Source: UBA11574 sp964591175
Lineage (GTDB): Bacteria > Desulfobacterota > Desulfobacteria > Desulfobacterales > UBA11574
Assembly: GCA_964591175.1 (NCBI GenBank)
Contig: CAZQAF010000039.1
Location: forward strand, 1-33,396
Length of the DNA: 33,396 nucleotides
Direction: 5' to 3'
The position numbers and the translations under genes are program-made. The stretch's first letter is position 1; every line of letters starts with the position of its first letter. The notes below the pieces were generated by a model. It saw only the letters and a program-made list of their open reading frames with translations. It did not search any database and was not told the origin of the DNA. Positions 17,923-26,118 of the stretch are shown in pieces.

Positions 17923-19431
17923 CTATTTTTCTTGAAGCAATCCTTCGGCAATATCGAAGTGGTTCCCAATATCATTTCGCAGATCCAGTCGATTTCCGTC
18001 TGAATTTTCACGGGGTATGACTCTTATTTTGCCGTTTTCAAAAGCCGCCAATACTTTCCTGCGTAACTGCTCGGCTGTTTTTGCCCTGCTTTGTCCGGGT
18101 TTAACGCTGGCGTTGACATTACAATATACCACCCGGCTGCCGTCGGACTTGAAAATTTGATCTTCTTTCGAATATGTCATGGCCGATGGAATCACCTGAA
18201 TCTTTTTTTTCTTCAGGTAGCCAAAATCGATATCCACAGGCTCTCCTTTGGTACAGGACCAGGGATACCCTTTCTGGTTCTGAGGACCTCCCGGCCCTGT
18301 TACCAGCGCCGTGCAGATGGAAATTTGATCCGATCGAATTTCGGGCTGAACGTCTTTCAGGCGGCCTTCAACCGTGGCGCGAATCAAAGCGCCCAGGTTT
18401 CGGATTCGTCGAACGATGGGCTGCCACTCGGGTTCCGGCGGACGAATATTGATTTCACAGACGCGAATTCTTGTGGGCATCATATTGTCATCAAAAGATA
18501 AAAAGCAACCCGGGTATACCAGGCATGGACGCAGCATATTTTTTTCTCTGAGGGCGGTTACAAACGGCCTGACGATATTTTCGGCAGCCATTTCAATCAG
18601 GGCGGGCGTTTCCATGGGATGAGGGGATATGCTGCCCATTCCGCCGGTAATGGGATTGTCTTTGCTGGCCGGTCCCGGGAACCGTTCCGGATAATCCATC
18701 GAGGTAGGAAGGATTTGGAAATGTCCGTTTTTGTCGATCAAAATATTCAATGATATCTCGACCCCCGACATTCTCGATTCGACCAAAAGGGGCCATATCG
18801 ATTTCTTTCCGAATAATCGTTGATAACTTTTTTTATAATCCTTGATCAGCGTATCATAGACCTCTTTGACTTCCCAGGCATTTAAAATGATACGTGATCC
18901 CTTTCCCCCTGCGCTGTAAGGATATTTCAGTACGGCGCCCCCGAATCGGTCGATCAGCGACAAACAGGTTTTTAAAACCATTCCATAATCCCGGGCATCG
19001 ACTTCAACCCACTGATCGGCAACGGGGATATTGTATTCGCGGCAAAGATGTTTGCATGCGATCTTGTCGCCTTCGATAAATGCACTTTTTTGGGTAAATC
19101 CTAAGATATGATTTGAAAAACCGGCCGATTCCAGTTCATCAACCAGCCCTTCAAGCAACAGGTCTTCCGGCATCGGCATCACGCAGTCGATGTCTTTTCT
19201 TTTTAAGGCATCGATGATTGCGGCGGCATAACCATTTTTGGAGTTGTCGGACGTCGGGATGAAATCCACCGGCCACTTCATGGTGCTTGCAAAAGGCTCC
19301 ATGGCCGGCATGCCTCGAATAACCAGTCCCTGAAAATCGTTTTGGCTGTGCTCGCTTGTCGATGTGGAGGTTACCAAAGCGCTGAGAAGGGTTCTTCCGT
19401 CGGTGCCCGCAAATCCTATTTTATAACTCAC
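17923..19431 (-). CDS. PurD-like ATP-grasp ligase, divergent
   Basis: A 502-residue ATP-grasp enzyme related to phosphoribosylamine-glycine ligase (GAR synthetase, PurD). Family marks are an N-terminal Rossmann-like domain, the ATP-grasp lysine-rich loop LKYPYSAGGKGSRI (where PurD has a similar glycine-rich loop), DYPERFPGPASKDN then ITGGMGSISPHP (PurD: NTGGMG.SP.P), and a C-terminal GRVxxV-like strand DGSRVVYCNVNA. It differs from canonical PurD (~425 residues) by its length and by EINIRPPEPEWQP where PurD has NxRFGDPExQ. The start is GTG at 19431 with aaggag 5 nt upstream. It is alone, with no other purine gene next to it, so a role other than purine synthesis is possible. Confidence 0.75.
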   Translation of the reverse strand: MSYKIGFAGTDGRTLLSALVTSTSTSEHSQNDFQGLVIRGMPAMEPFASTMKWPVDFIPTSDNSKNGYAAAIIDALKRKDIDCVMPMPEDLLLEGLVDELESAGFSNHILGFTQKSAFIEGDKIACKHLCREYNIPVADQWVEVDARDYGMVLKTCLSLIDRFGGAVLKYPYSAGGKGSRIILNAWEVKEVYDTLIKDYKKSYQRLFGKKSIWPLLVESRMSGVEISLNILIDKNGHFQILPTSMDYPERFPGPASKDNPITGGMGSISPHPMETPALIEMAAENIVRPFVTALREKNMLRPCLVYPGCFLSFDDNMMPTRIRVCEINIRPPEPEWQPIVRRIRNLGALIRATVEGRLKDVQPEIRSDQISICTALVTGPGGPQNQKGYPWSCTKGEPVDIDFGYLKKKKIQVIPSAMTYSKEDQIFKSDGSRVVYCNVNASVKPGQSRAKTAEQLRRKVLAAFENGKIRVIPRENSDGNRLDLRNDIGNHFDIAEGLLQEK

Positions 19432-19567
19432 GACAGCTCCTTTTTTTGGCTTAAACCGTATCTTGTCGGACCATAAACGCCGGTTGCACTATGATACGAA
19501 TTGGGTTATACCCATTTGAGAAAAACCTTTTGTTGACGGCAAGAAACAAAAAAGTTTCCAGAATACA

Positions 19568-19713
19568 TAGAAGCTATCTCAAAAAAGTCTTTTCGCCCGA
19601 TATCGGCGTTGAGCCCTCGTCTCAAGTCCTCGACATACTTGAGTATGCTTGCGGGTTGATCCTCGGCCTCGTCTTGATATCGAACGAAAATCCTAATTTT
19701 GAGATAGCTTCTA
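19568..19713. repeat. 146-nt foldback element with perfect 17-bp terminal inverted repeats
   Basis: The ends tagaagctatctcaaaa (19568-19584) and ttttgagatagcttcta (19697-19713) are perfect inverted repeats. The pairing continues inward with ttttcgcccgatatc against gatatcgaacgaaaa (13 of 15) and a central catact/agtatg palindrome near 19635-19648, so nearly the whole element could fold into one hairpin. It lies between tRNA-Thr and the ATP-grasp gene. It is unrelated in sequence to the element at 17141. Confidence 0.75.
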
Positions 19714-19732
19714 ACGAAAACCCTTAAAAAGG

Positions 19733-19808
19733 TGGAGCCGACGGGCGGATTCGAACCGCCTACCTGCTGATTACGAATCAGCTGCTCTACCAACTGAGCT
19801 ACGCCGGC
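19733..19808 (-). tRNA. tRNA-Thr, anticodon CGT
   Basis: A 76-nt cloverleaf on the minus strand. Acceptor GCCGGCG pairs with CGTCGGC, the D arm carries agctcagttggtagagc, the anticodon stem GCTGA/TCAGC holds the loop TTCGTAA, and the T arm has ggttcgaatcc. CCA is encoded (19733-19735). The anticodon CGT reads ACG threonine codons. Confidence 0.96.
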
Positions 19809-19820
19809 ACATTTAAAGGT

Positions 19821-19849
19821 TATCTACTTTGTTTATGATACAAAATCAA
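19821..19849 (-). promoter_or_regulatory. Sigma70 promoter of tRNA-Thr
   Basis: On the minus strand TTGATT (19844-19849), a 17-nt spacer and TAGATA (19821-19826) lie 12 nt before the tRNA 5' end. The -35 box and most of the spacer are inside the first codons of mfd, which runs the other way. Confidence 0.6.
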
Positions 19850-22800
19850 GAAAAAATATCAATACAAAACCTATTTGATACAAACCGTTACAAAGATTGT
19901 GAGCGGATCGGCACGGGGTTGTCCGGAGCGGAAAGATCATATTTTGTCAATCGAATATATACACAATTCCGGGTGCCCGTTATTGTTATCACCGCTTCGA
20001 CCAAGGAAGCGGAAGCCTGTCTTGAGGATCTGGATTTTTTTTTAAATAAGCCTGATTCCCCTCTCATCTATTTCCCGCCGTATAATATTTCACCGTTTAA
20101 GTCTTTTTCATATCACAATGAAACCGCCGCCAAAAGAATCCGGTCGCTGTACCAACTCATTGCCGGTGATGTCCCCCCTTTGGTGGTGACGACCTTGCCG
20201 GCCGTCATGCAGAAAATTATCCCCAAAACGGAAATCATCAATTATGCCGAACTGGTGATGGTGGGAGAAGATCTCGATCGGGAAAGACTGGTCGCAAAGC
20301 TGATATCCGGCGGTTATGAACGAACGGCCATTGTTGAAGAACCCGGAGATTTCAGCATAAGAGGCGGCATCATAGACGTATTTTCTCCGCTCTATCCGGA
20401 TCCGGTCCGGATAGAGCTGTTCGGTGATACGGTAGAGTCCTTAAGGTTCTTTTCGCCGGTATCTCAGCGAACCATCAAAAACATTTCCGAGGCAATCATA
20501 TTACCGGCCAGGGAAGCCATTCTCAACGCATCCGACATGAGCCCTGTCAGCAATCGAATCCGGTCGCAGGCATCAAGAATGGAGATCCCGGTCACGCGAG
20601 TCAGGGCGTTGATCCATCGAATCAAAAAAGCCGGGGTGTTTTCCGGCATTGAAGGTTTGATTCCTCTGATTTATGCCGATCCGGATTCCTTTTTTAATTA
20701 TGTGCCTGAAAATGCGTTTTTTATTTTCATGGAACCGGCTGAACTGGAAAATGTGGCCGACCAGACCTTGCGCCTGGCATCCAAAAGTTTTGAGGCGGCC
20801 CAAAAGGAAGGGCGTCTGTGCGTCGAACCCGAGCGTATTTTCCTGTCATGGCAGGACGTGAAAGAGATATTGAAAAAGAAAAAGACACTTGCCCTCAAGA
20901 AACTTCACGTATCCGATGAAATTTTATCCGACAGCGCGTCTTGTGAATCCGTTCACTTTTCTGTCAAGGATAATGCCGATATCACGCTTGACCTGAAACA
21001 TCGCCGGGACAAAGATCTTTTTACACCGCTGGCGGACTGGATCAATCGTCACAGGCTGTCCGGGTTTAAAACGGTTGTGGTCTGCAGATCCCGTGCCCAG
21101 GGCAAGCGGCTGCTGTCGCTGATGACCCCATATGGCATTTCCTTGAGTCGAATCGATCGATTTTCCGATGCTTATCAGCGCAACGGGCAGTCATTCGTCT
21201 GCCTGGGCAGGATTTCCTCGGGATTTGTATGGCCGGCGGAATCCCTGGCCATCATCACGGAGGAAGAAATATTCGGATCCAGGCGCCGGGCTAAATTAAG
21301 GCCGGAGACCAAAGCACACGCCCAGTTTTTGGCCTATGAAGATTTAAAAAAAGGGGACCTTGTTGTCCATGTCGATCACGGCATCGGACGATATGACGGT
21401 TTGGTTGAACTGACGTTGAACGGATCGAGCAATGATTTTCTGCTGATTATCTATAAAGATGAGGATAAACTCTATTTGCCCGTGGATCGCATGGACATGG
21501 TGCAAAAATATATGGGTGTAGACGGCATCACGCCGATTCTCGATAAGATGGGCGGTAAATCATGGGAACGGGTCAAAGAGCGGGTTAAAAAATCGACGGA
21601 GAAAATTGCCGGCGAGCTTTTGAAGCTCTATGCCGAGCGAAAAGTCAGAAAAGGCCATGCCTTCATGACCCTGGACAGTGATTTTAAAAATTTTGAAATG
21701 GGTTTCCCGTATGAAGAGACCGCTGACCAGCAGAAGGCCATCGAGGACGTGATCGAAGATATGAGATCGGAAACGTCCATGGATCGACTGGTATGCGGTG
21801 ACGTCGGTTATGGAAAAACAGAAGTAGCCCTGCGCGCTTCGCTGTTGTGCGTCAACGACGGCAAACAGGTTGCCGTATTTGTGCCCACAACGGTGCTTGC
21901 GGAACAGCATTTCGCCACATTCAAGGAACGTTATGACGGATATCCCATCAATATCGCATGCCTGAGCCGGTTTCGCTCAATGCGGGAACAGCGCAAGATT
22001 ATCAATGACCTCAAAACCGGGAAGATCGATATCGTTATCGGAACCCACCGGCTGATACAAAAGGACGTGGTGTTCAAAGATTTGGGGCTTTTGGTCTTGG
22101 ATGAAGAGCAGCGCTTCGGGGTCAAGCACAAGGAAAAGCTGAAAAAGTTCAAGCGAACCGTCGATGTTCTTGCATTGACCGCCACCCCGATACCCCGAAC
22201 ACTTCACATGTCGCTGATGGGCGTCAGGGATATCAGTATCATCTCGACCCCGCCCGAGCATCGAAAGTCCATCGTCACCTATATCTGTGAATTTAATGAC
22301 GCCGTCATTTCCGATGCCATCCATCAAGAGCTCGATAGAAACGGTCAGATCTTTTTTGTTCACAATAATATTCATACCATCGAGAAAATGGCAAAGCACC
22401 TTAGGGACCTGGTCCCCGAAGCCAGGCTCGATGTGGCTCACGGCCGCATGGATGAGGAGGCGTTGGAACTGGCCATGCTGCGTTTCGTGAACAAGGAGAC
22501 GGACCTGTTGCTTTGCACCACGATCATCGAATCGGGACTCGATATTTCATCCGCCAATACGATTTTGATCAACCGGGCGGACAGATTCGGGCTTGCTCAG
22601 ATTTATCAGTTGCGGGGCCGGGTCGGACGCCTGGATGAACAGGCCTATGCATATCTGTTTATCCCCAAAGAAAGCACCTTGGGTAAAGATGCGCAAAAAC
22701 GGTTGAAGGTTTTAATGGAACACAGCGATCTCGGCTCGGGCTTTCAAATCGCGATGAGCGATTTAAAGATCAGAGGCGGCGGAACGATTTTAGGCGCTTC

Positions 22801-23347
22801 GCAATCGGGCCATATTGCCGCTGTGGGTTACGACATGTTTCTCAAATTGATGGAAAATTCCATGGCGACCCTGAAGGGGGAAAAGGTTCAGGAACGCCTC
22901 GATCCGGAAATCAATATCAACATGCCGGCTATGATTCCCGAGTCCTACATGCCGGATATCGACCAGCGTCTTACGGCCTATCGCCGACTTGCAAAGATGA
23001 CCGAACTCAAAGACATTGCCGATTTCAAAGCCGAGTTGATCGACAGATTCGGTGCATTGACCGACGAAGCTGCAAATCTTCTTTTAAAAATCATGCTCAG
23101 GGTATTGGCCATCAAGGCCGGCGTCAAACGAATCGACCTTAATGACAGCCAGTTGTCGTTTTCTTTTTCGCCCGAGCACCAGAAGAATCCCTCGGGCATC
23201 TTGGATATGATTCTTTCCGACCCGGATCGATTCGAATTTACGCCGGATCAGTTGCTGAAAGCCCGGCTGAAAAAGGGAGACGCAACCCGTCTCATCGCCC
23301 AAACCAAAAACATCTTGAAAGAAATTATGCAACATGTTAACAGCTAA
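19829..23347 (+). CDS. mfd: Transcription-repair coupling factor
   Basis: A 1172-residue translocase that removes RNA polymerase stalled at DNA damage and recruits UvrA. Order of parts: UvrB-like N-terminal module with YFPPYNISPFKSFSYHNE and GGIIDVFSPLYPDPVRIELFG; the RNA polymerase-interacting CarD-like domain with HVDHGIGRYDGL (~515-590); the RecG-type helicase with Walker A GDVGYGKTEVAL (~657), DEEQRFGV (~758), TATPIPRTL and QLRGRVGR (~928); and the C-terminal TRCF domain. The length fits the family. The start is uncertain: TTG at 19829 has aaagg 9 nt upstream, while ATG at 19835 begins IQNQEK. It is divergent from tRNA-Thr with only 20 nt between, so its promoter must overlap the tRNA gene or lie beyond it. 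Confidence 0.97.
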   Translation: MFMIQNQEKISIQNLFDTNRYKDCERIGTGLSGAERSYFVNRIYTQFRVPVIVITASTKEAEACLEDLDFFLNKPDSPLIYFPPYNISPFKSFSYHNETAAKRIRSLYQLIAGDVPPLVVTTLPAVMQKIIPKTEIINYAELVMVGEDLDRERLVAKLISGGYERTAIVEEPGDFSIRGGIIDVFSPLYPDPVRIELFGDTVESLRFFSPVSQRTIKNISEAIILPAREAILNASDMSPVSNRIRSQASRMEIPVTRVRALIHRIKKAGVFSGIEGLIPLIYADPDSFFNYVPENAFFIFMEPAELENVADQTLRLASKSFEAAQKEGRLCVEPERIFLSWQDVKEILKKKKTLALKKLHVSDEILSDSASCESVHFSVKDNADITLDLKHRRDKDLFTPLADWINRHRLSGFKTVVVCRSRAQGKRLLSLMTPYGISLSRIDRFSDAYQRNGQSFVCLGRISSGFVWPAESLAIITEEEIFGSRRRAKLRPETKAHAQFLAYEDLKKGDLVVHVDHGIGRYDGLVELTLNGSSNDFLLIIYKDEDKLYLPVDRMDMVQKYMGVDGITPILDKMGGKSWERVKERVKKSTEKIAGELLKLYAERKVRKGHAFMTLDSDFKNFEMGFPYEETADQQKAIEDVIEDMRSETSMDRLVCGDVGYGKTEVALRASLLCVNDGKQVAVFVPTTVLAEQHFATFKERYDGYPINIACLSRFRSMREQRKIINDLKTGKIDIVIGTHRLIQKDVVFKDLGLLVLDEEQRFGVKHKEKLKKFKRTVDVLALTATPIPRTLHMSLMGVRDISIISTPPEHRKSIVTYICEFNDAVISDAIHQELDRNGQIFFVHNNIHTIEKMAKHLRDLVPEARLDVAHGRMDEEALELAMLRFVNKETDLLLCTTIIESGLDISSANTILINRADRFGLAQIYQLRGRVGRLDEQAYAYLFIPKESTLGKDAQKRLKVLMEHSDLGSGFQIAMSDLKIRGGGTILGASQSGHIAAVGYDMFLKLMENSMATLKGEKVQERLDPEININMPAMIPESYMPDIDQRLTAYRRLAKMTELKDIADFKAELIDRFGALTDEAANLLLKIMLRVLAIKAGVKRIDLNDSQLSFSFSPEHQKNPSGILDMILSDPDRFEFTPDQLLKARLKKGDATRLIAQTKNILKEIMQHVNS

Positions 23348-23395
23348 AAATTTAAACGAGTTATGAGTTTAATTGTGCGCGGTGCACCCAAGAAA

Positions 23396-24184
23396 ATGCA
23401 GCGGGTTTTGATAATAAGATATTTTATTAAATTTATTTTATTAATTTGTTTGTTGGGGATTGGATGGTCTATAACAGGATGCGCCGATCGGGAACATAAG
23501 CAGCAACAGGAATATCTTATTAAAGTCGGGGACAAAATAATGACCGTCGGTGATTTCAACAAGGCTTTTGAAATCGCAAAAGCGGCTTATTCCTACGACA
23601 TGCTGCAGAATCCCGAGGCGGTCAGAGAGGTGATGTTGAGCCTGGTCAAACAGATGACCGAAGAGATGATTCTTTTGGAAAGAGCCAAAGAGATCGGCGT
23701 CACGGTAACGGCGTCGGAGGTCGAAAAGGCCGCGGCGGATATCAAAAGCGATTATCCGGACCATGAGTTTCAAAATTCGCTGATTGAGAATGCCGTTCCG
23801 TATACATCCTGGAAGCAAGCACTGAAGCGGCGTTTGCTCATGAACAAGGTGGTTGCGAAAGACTTGGGAGATGAGATCCATGTCACGCCCGATGACGTGT
23901 CGGAATATGAAAAAGCGCATCCGGGAGCGTTTACCGTGACAACGGGTCCTAAAGAAGCAACGGCATCCAAACCTCCTGCTGCGAAAGCCATGGAAACAGA
24001 TGCGGAAGCAGCGGAAAAAGCCAGACATGATGATGTCGTGAAAATGTTGCGCCGGGAGAAGATGGAAAAAGCATATACTCCCTGGATAGAAGCGCTTAAA
24101 AAAAAGTACACCGTCGAAATAAATGAAGCACAGTTGAAGAAAATGACGGATTTGAAGCAAATACGCAAGCATTTGGCTTCCTAA
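23396..24184 (+). CDS. SurA N-domain lipoprotein, lacking a parvulin domain
   Basis: A 262-residue putative outer-membrane chaperone-like lipoprotein. The signal peptide ends in the lipobox ITGC, so the mature protein starts CADREHKQQQ. The next ~160 residues resemble the SurA/PpiD N-terminal chaperone region (ILLERAKEIGVTVTASEVEKAAADI), but no parvulin PPIase domain follows; an Ala/Lys-rich linker (residues ~190-215) leads to a short helical tail. ATG 23396 was chosen since the signal peptide begins there; an ATG at 23363 would add 11 residues. Neither has a strong ribosome site. It lies between mfd and the parvulin gene, with 20 nt to the latter, suggesting a shared job in envelope protein folding. 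Confidence 0.75.
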   Translation: MQRVLIIRYFIKFILLICLLGIGWSITGCADREHKQQQEYLIKVGDKIMTVGDFNKAFEIAKAAYSYDMLQNPEAVREVMLSLVKQMTEEMILLERAKEIGVTVTASEVEKAAADIKSDYPDHEFQNSLIENAVPYTSWKQALKRRLLMNKVVAKDLGDEIHVTPDDVSEYEKAHPGAFTVTTGPKEATASKPPAAKAMETDAEAAEKARHDDVVKMLRREKMEKAYTPWIEALKKKYTVEINEAQLKKMTDLKQIRKHLAS

Positions 24185-24204
24185 AAAAACGCATATATGG
24201 ATTT

Positions 24205-25224
24205 ATGAGAATGAAACGCAAAGACATTGGAACCCTGCGAACAAAATCAATGTTTTTCATCATTTTTACGGCCTTTTACTGTTTATGGGGTCAGCCCTTT
24301 ATGACAAACGCGAAAAGCGCTGAAACCGTCGATCGCATCGTGGCCGTGGTAAATGATGATGTCATTACACTCAATGAACTGAACAAAGTGCTTAAACCTT
24401 ATATCCAGCAGATTCGAACGTTGGGATATTTGCCGGAAAAAGAGAAACAGATGATTTTCAAAGTGAGAGAAGGTGTGCTCGATCGTCTTATTGATGAAAA
24501 AATTGAAGATCAAGAGATAAAGCGCGAAAAGATTGAAATTTCCGAACACCAAATCGACCAGGCCATTGAGCGGATCAAAGAGACACACTATTACACGGAT
24601 GAAGATCTAAGGGCGGGACTGGCTTCACAAGGTTTGACCATGAAGGAATACCGGAAACAGATCAAAGACCAGATCGCCAGAGCAAAACTCGTCAATCTTA
24701 ATGTCAAATCAAAAATCGTGATCACCAAAGATGACATCAAGGCATATTATGAAAAACATCTCGATCAGTACGGGGGAAAGCAAAAATATCATCTTCGCAA
24801 TATTATCATGAGAGTCCCCGAGCTTTCGGATTCGGATAAACGGCTTGAGATTAGAGAGAAAATGGATGGGATTTTGAAAAAATTAAAAGCCGGACAATCT
24901 TTTGAAGCCCTTGCAAAAAAATATTCACAATCACCGGCAGCTTCCGACGGCGGGGATCTCGGCTTGTTTGAATTTGATTCTCTGTCGCCGAAGCTTCAAA
25001 AGGCCATCAAAAAAATAAAGCCCGGTGAATTCACACCGGTACTCGATACGGACCAGGGGTTTCAAATTTTTTTCCTTGAGAAGATCGTCAAGACCTCTGG
25101 AAAACCACTGAAAACGGTTTCATCTGAGATTGAAAATATCCTTTATCATAAAATCACTGATGAAAAATATAGCGAATGGATCCAAAGCATTCGAAAAAAG
25201 GCTGTTATTAAAATCATCCAGTAG
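24205..25224 (+). CDS. SurA-type periplasmic peptidyl-prolyl isomerase (parvulin)
   Basis: A 339-residue exported foldase. The signal peptide covers about residues 15-38 (FFIIFTAFYCLWGQPF, then NAKSAE). VDRIVAVVNDDVITLNEL is the typical SurA N-terminal strand-helix. One parvulin domain follows at about 195-290 with the family pattern YHLRNIIMRVP, FEALAKKYSQSPAASDGGDLG and PVLDTDQGFQIFFLEK. E. coli SurA (428) has two parvulin domains; here there is one, as in many Desulfobacterota homologues. It helps outer-membrane proteins fold in the periplasm. Start ATG 24205 or 24211; neither has a strong ribosome site. Confidence 0.9.
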   Translation: MRMKRKDIGTLRTKSMFFIIFTAFYCLWGQPFMTNAKSAETVDRIVAVVNDDVITLNELNKVLKPYIQQIRTLGYLPEKEKQMIFKVREGVLDRLIDEKIEDQEIKREKIEISEHQIDQAIERIKETHYYTDEDLRAGLASQGLTMKEYRKQIKDQIARAKLVNLNVKSKIVITKDDIKAYYEKHLDQYGGKQKYHLRNIIMRVPELSDSDKRLEIREKMDGILKKLKAGQSFEALAKKYSQSPAASDGGDLGLFEFDSLSPKLQKAIKKIKPGEFTPVLDTDQGFQIFFLEKIVKTSGKPLKTVSSEIENILYHKITDEKYSEWIQSIRKKAVIKIIQ

Positions 25225-25237
25225 TTTTGTCCAAATC

Positions 25238-25330
25238 GTCAAATCGTCAAGTGGTCAGATCGAGGAATCGCCACTCCGGGGACTGAACCATCACAAACCC
25301 ATCAATCATTTGACCACTTAACCATTTAAC
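25238..25330. repeat. Intergenic inverted repeat, 20-nt arms
   Basis: Arms 25238-25257 and 25311-25330 match at 17 of 20 positions, ending in AAGTGGTCA/TGACCACTT. Degenerate copies of caaatcgt are next to the left arm. The repeat fills the spacer before recO. Confidence 0.6.
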
Positions 25331-25350
25331 TATTTTCGGTATATGAAACG

Positions 25351-26115
25351 ATGTCGAGTTATTCTACGCCTGCGATTATGCTGCGTAAGACGGATTTTGG
25401 CGATTATGATTTAATTATTACTTTTTTTACCCTCAAGGAAGGCAAAATAACCGTCATTGCAAAATCCGCCAAAAAAAGCACAAAACGATTCGGCGGAATA
25501 CTGGAACTTTTTTCGGCATTGGACGTGGTATACGGCACCGGCCGGAGAAAAGGTCTTCCGGTTTTACAGGAGGCTGTCTTAAAACAGCCTTTTCCAAGCA
25601 TCAGGTCCAGCATGTTAAAAACGGCTTATGCCAGTTACTGGACCGAGCTTATCAACGAATGGATGGAAGACGGCCAGATCGAGGTTCTGCTTTACCAATT
25701 GTTTTATCACGTCCTTAAAGAACTCGATGCCGGCGCATCTTCTGAAGGCGCACTTTCCATCCTGTTTCAGATGAGATTTATGAAGATGTTCGGTCTTGCG
25801 CCGAATTTGCAAAGATGCGGCATCTGTCGAGTGGATCTGGAGAACATCACGGAAACAACGATGATGTTCAACCTGGCAAAGGGAGGAATTATTTGCGACC
25901 GATGTGCCGTGGAAAGTGGTCGGAAATTTGCTTTGACAAAAGGAATCGTCAAACAGCTATTGTGGATCGAGAAGGAAAATTTGGAACAGGCCGCAAGGAT
26001 CAGGCTTGACTCAGAGGCGATTAAAGTGGGAGAAGAACTGCTGGAGGCCTTTGTTCCCTTCCATTTGGGAAAAGATCTTAAAAGTTTAAAATTTTTGCGG
26101 CAAATCAGAAAGTGA
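25351..26115 (+). CDS. recO: DNA repair protein RecO
   Basis: A 254-residue RecFOR-pathway mediator that loads RecA on single-stranded DNA. The OB-fold N-terminus reads TPAIMLRKTDFGDYDLIITFFT and KGKITVIAKSAKK-like (here EGKITVIAKSAKKSTKRFGG), and a zinc site CGIC...CDRC spans residues ~154-191. Length fits the family (240-260). ATG at 25351 lacks a clear ribosome site. It ends 3 nt before the GHMP kinase ATG, so the two are co-translated. Confidence 0.95.
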   Translation: MSSYSTPAIMLRKTDFGDYDLIITFFTLKEGKITVIAKSAKKSTKRFGGILELFSALDVVYGTGRRKGLPVLQEAVLKQPFPSIRSSMLKTAYASYWTELINEWMEDGQIEVLLYQLFYHVLKELDAGASSEGALSILFQMRFMKMFGLAPNLQRCGICRVDLENITETTMMFNLAKGGIICDRCAVESGRKFALTKGIVKQLLWIEKENLEQAARIRLDSEAIKVGEELLEAFVPFHLGKDLKSLKFLRQIRK

Positions 26116-26118
26116 CCC

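Noticed and set aside
19502..19512. Small palindrome gggttataccc as an operator before the ATP-grasp gene
   Set aside because: Eleven bases with 4-bp arms is not above chance in AT-rich spacer and no second copy was seen.
23441..24172. Long minus-strand frame opposite the SurA-N lipoprotein gene
   Set aside because: The product is Cys/Phe/His/Arg-rich, as expected from antisense reading of a Lys/Glu-rich gene, and the plus frame has a lipobox and family similarity.
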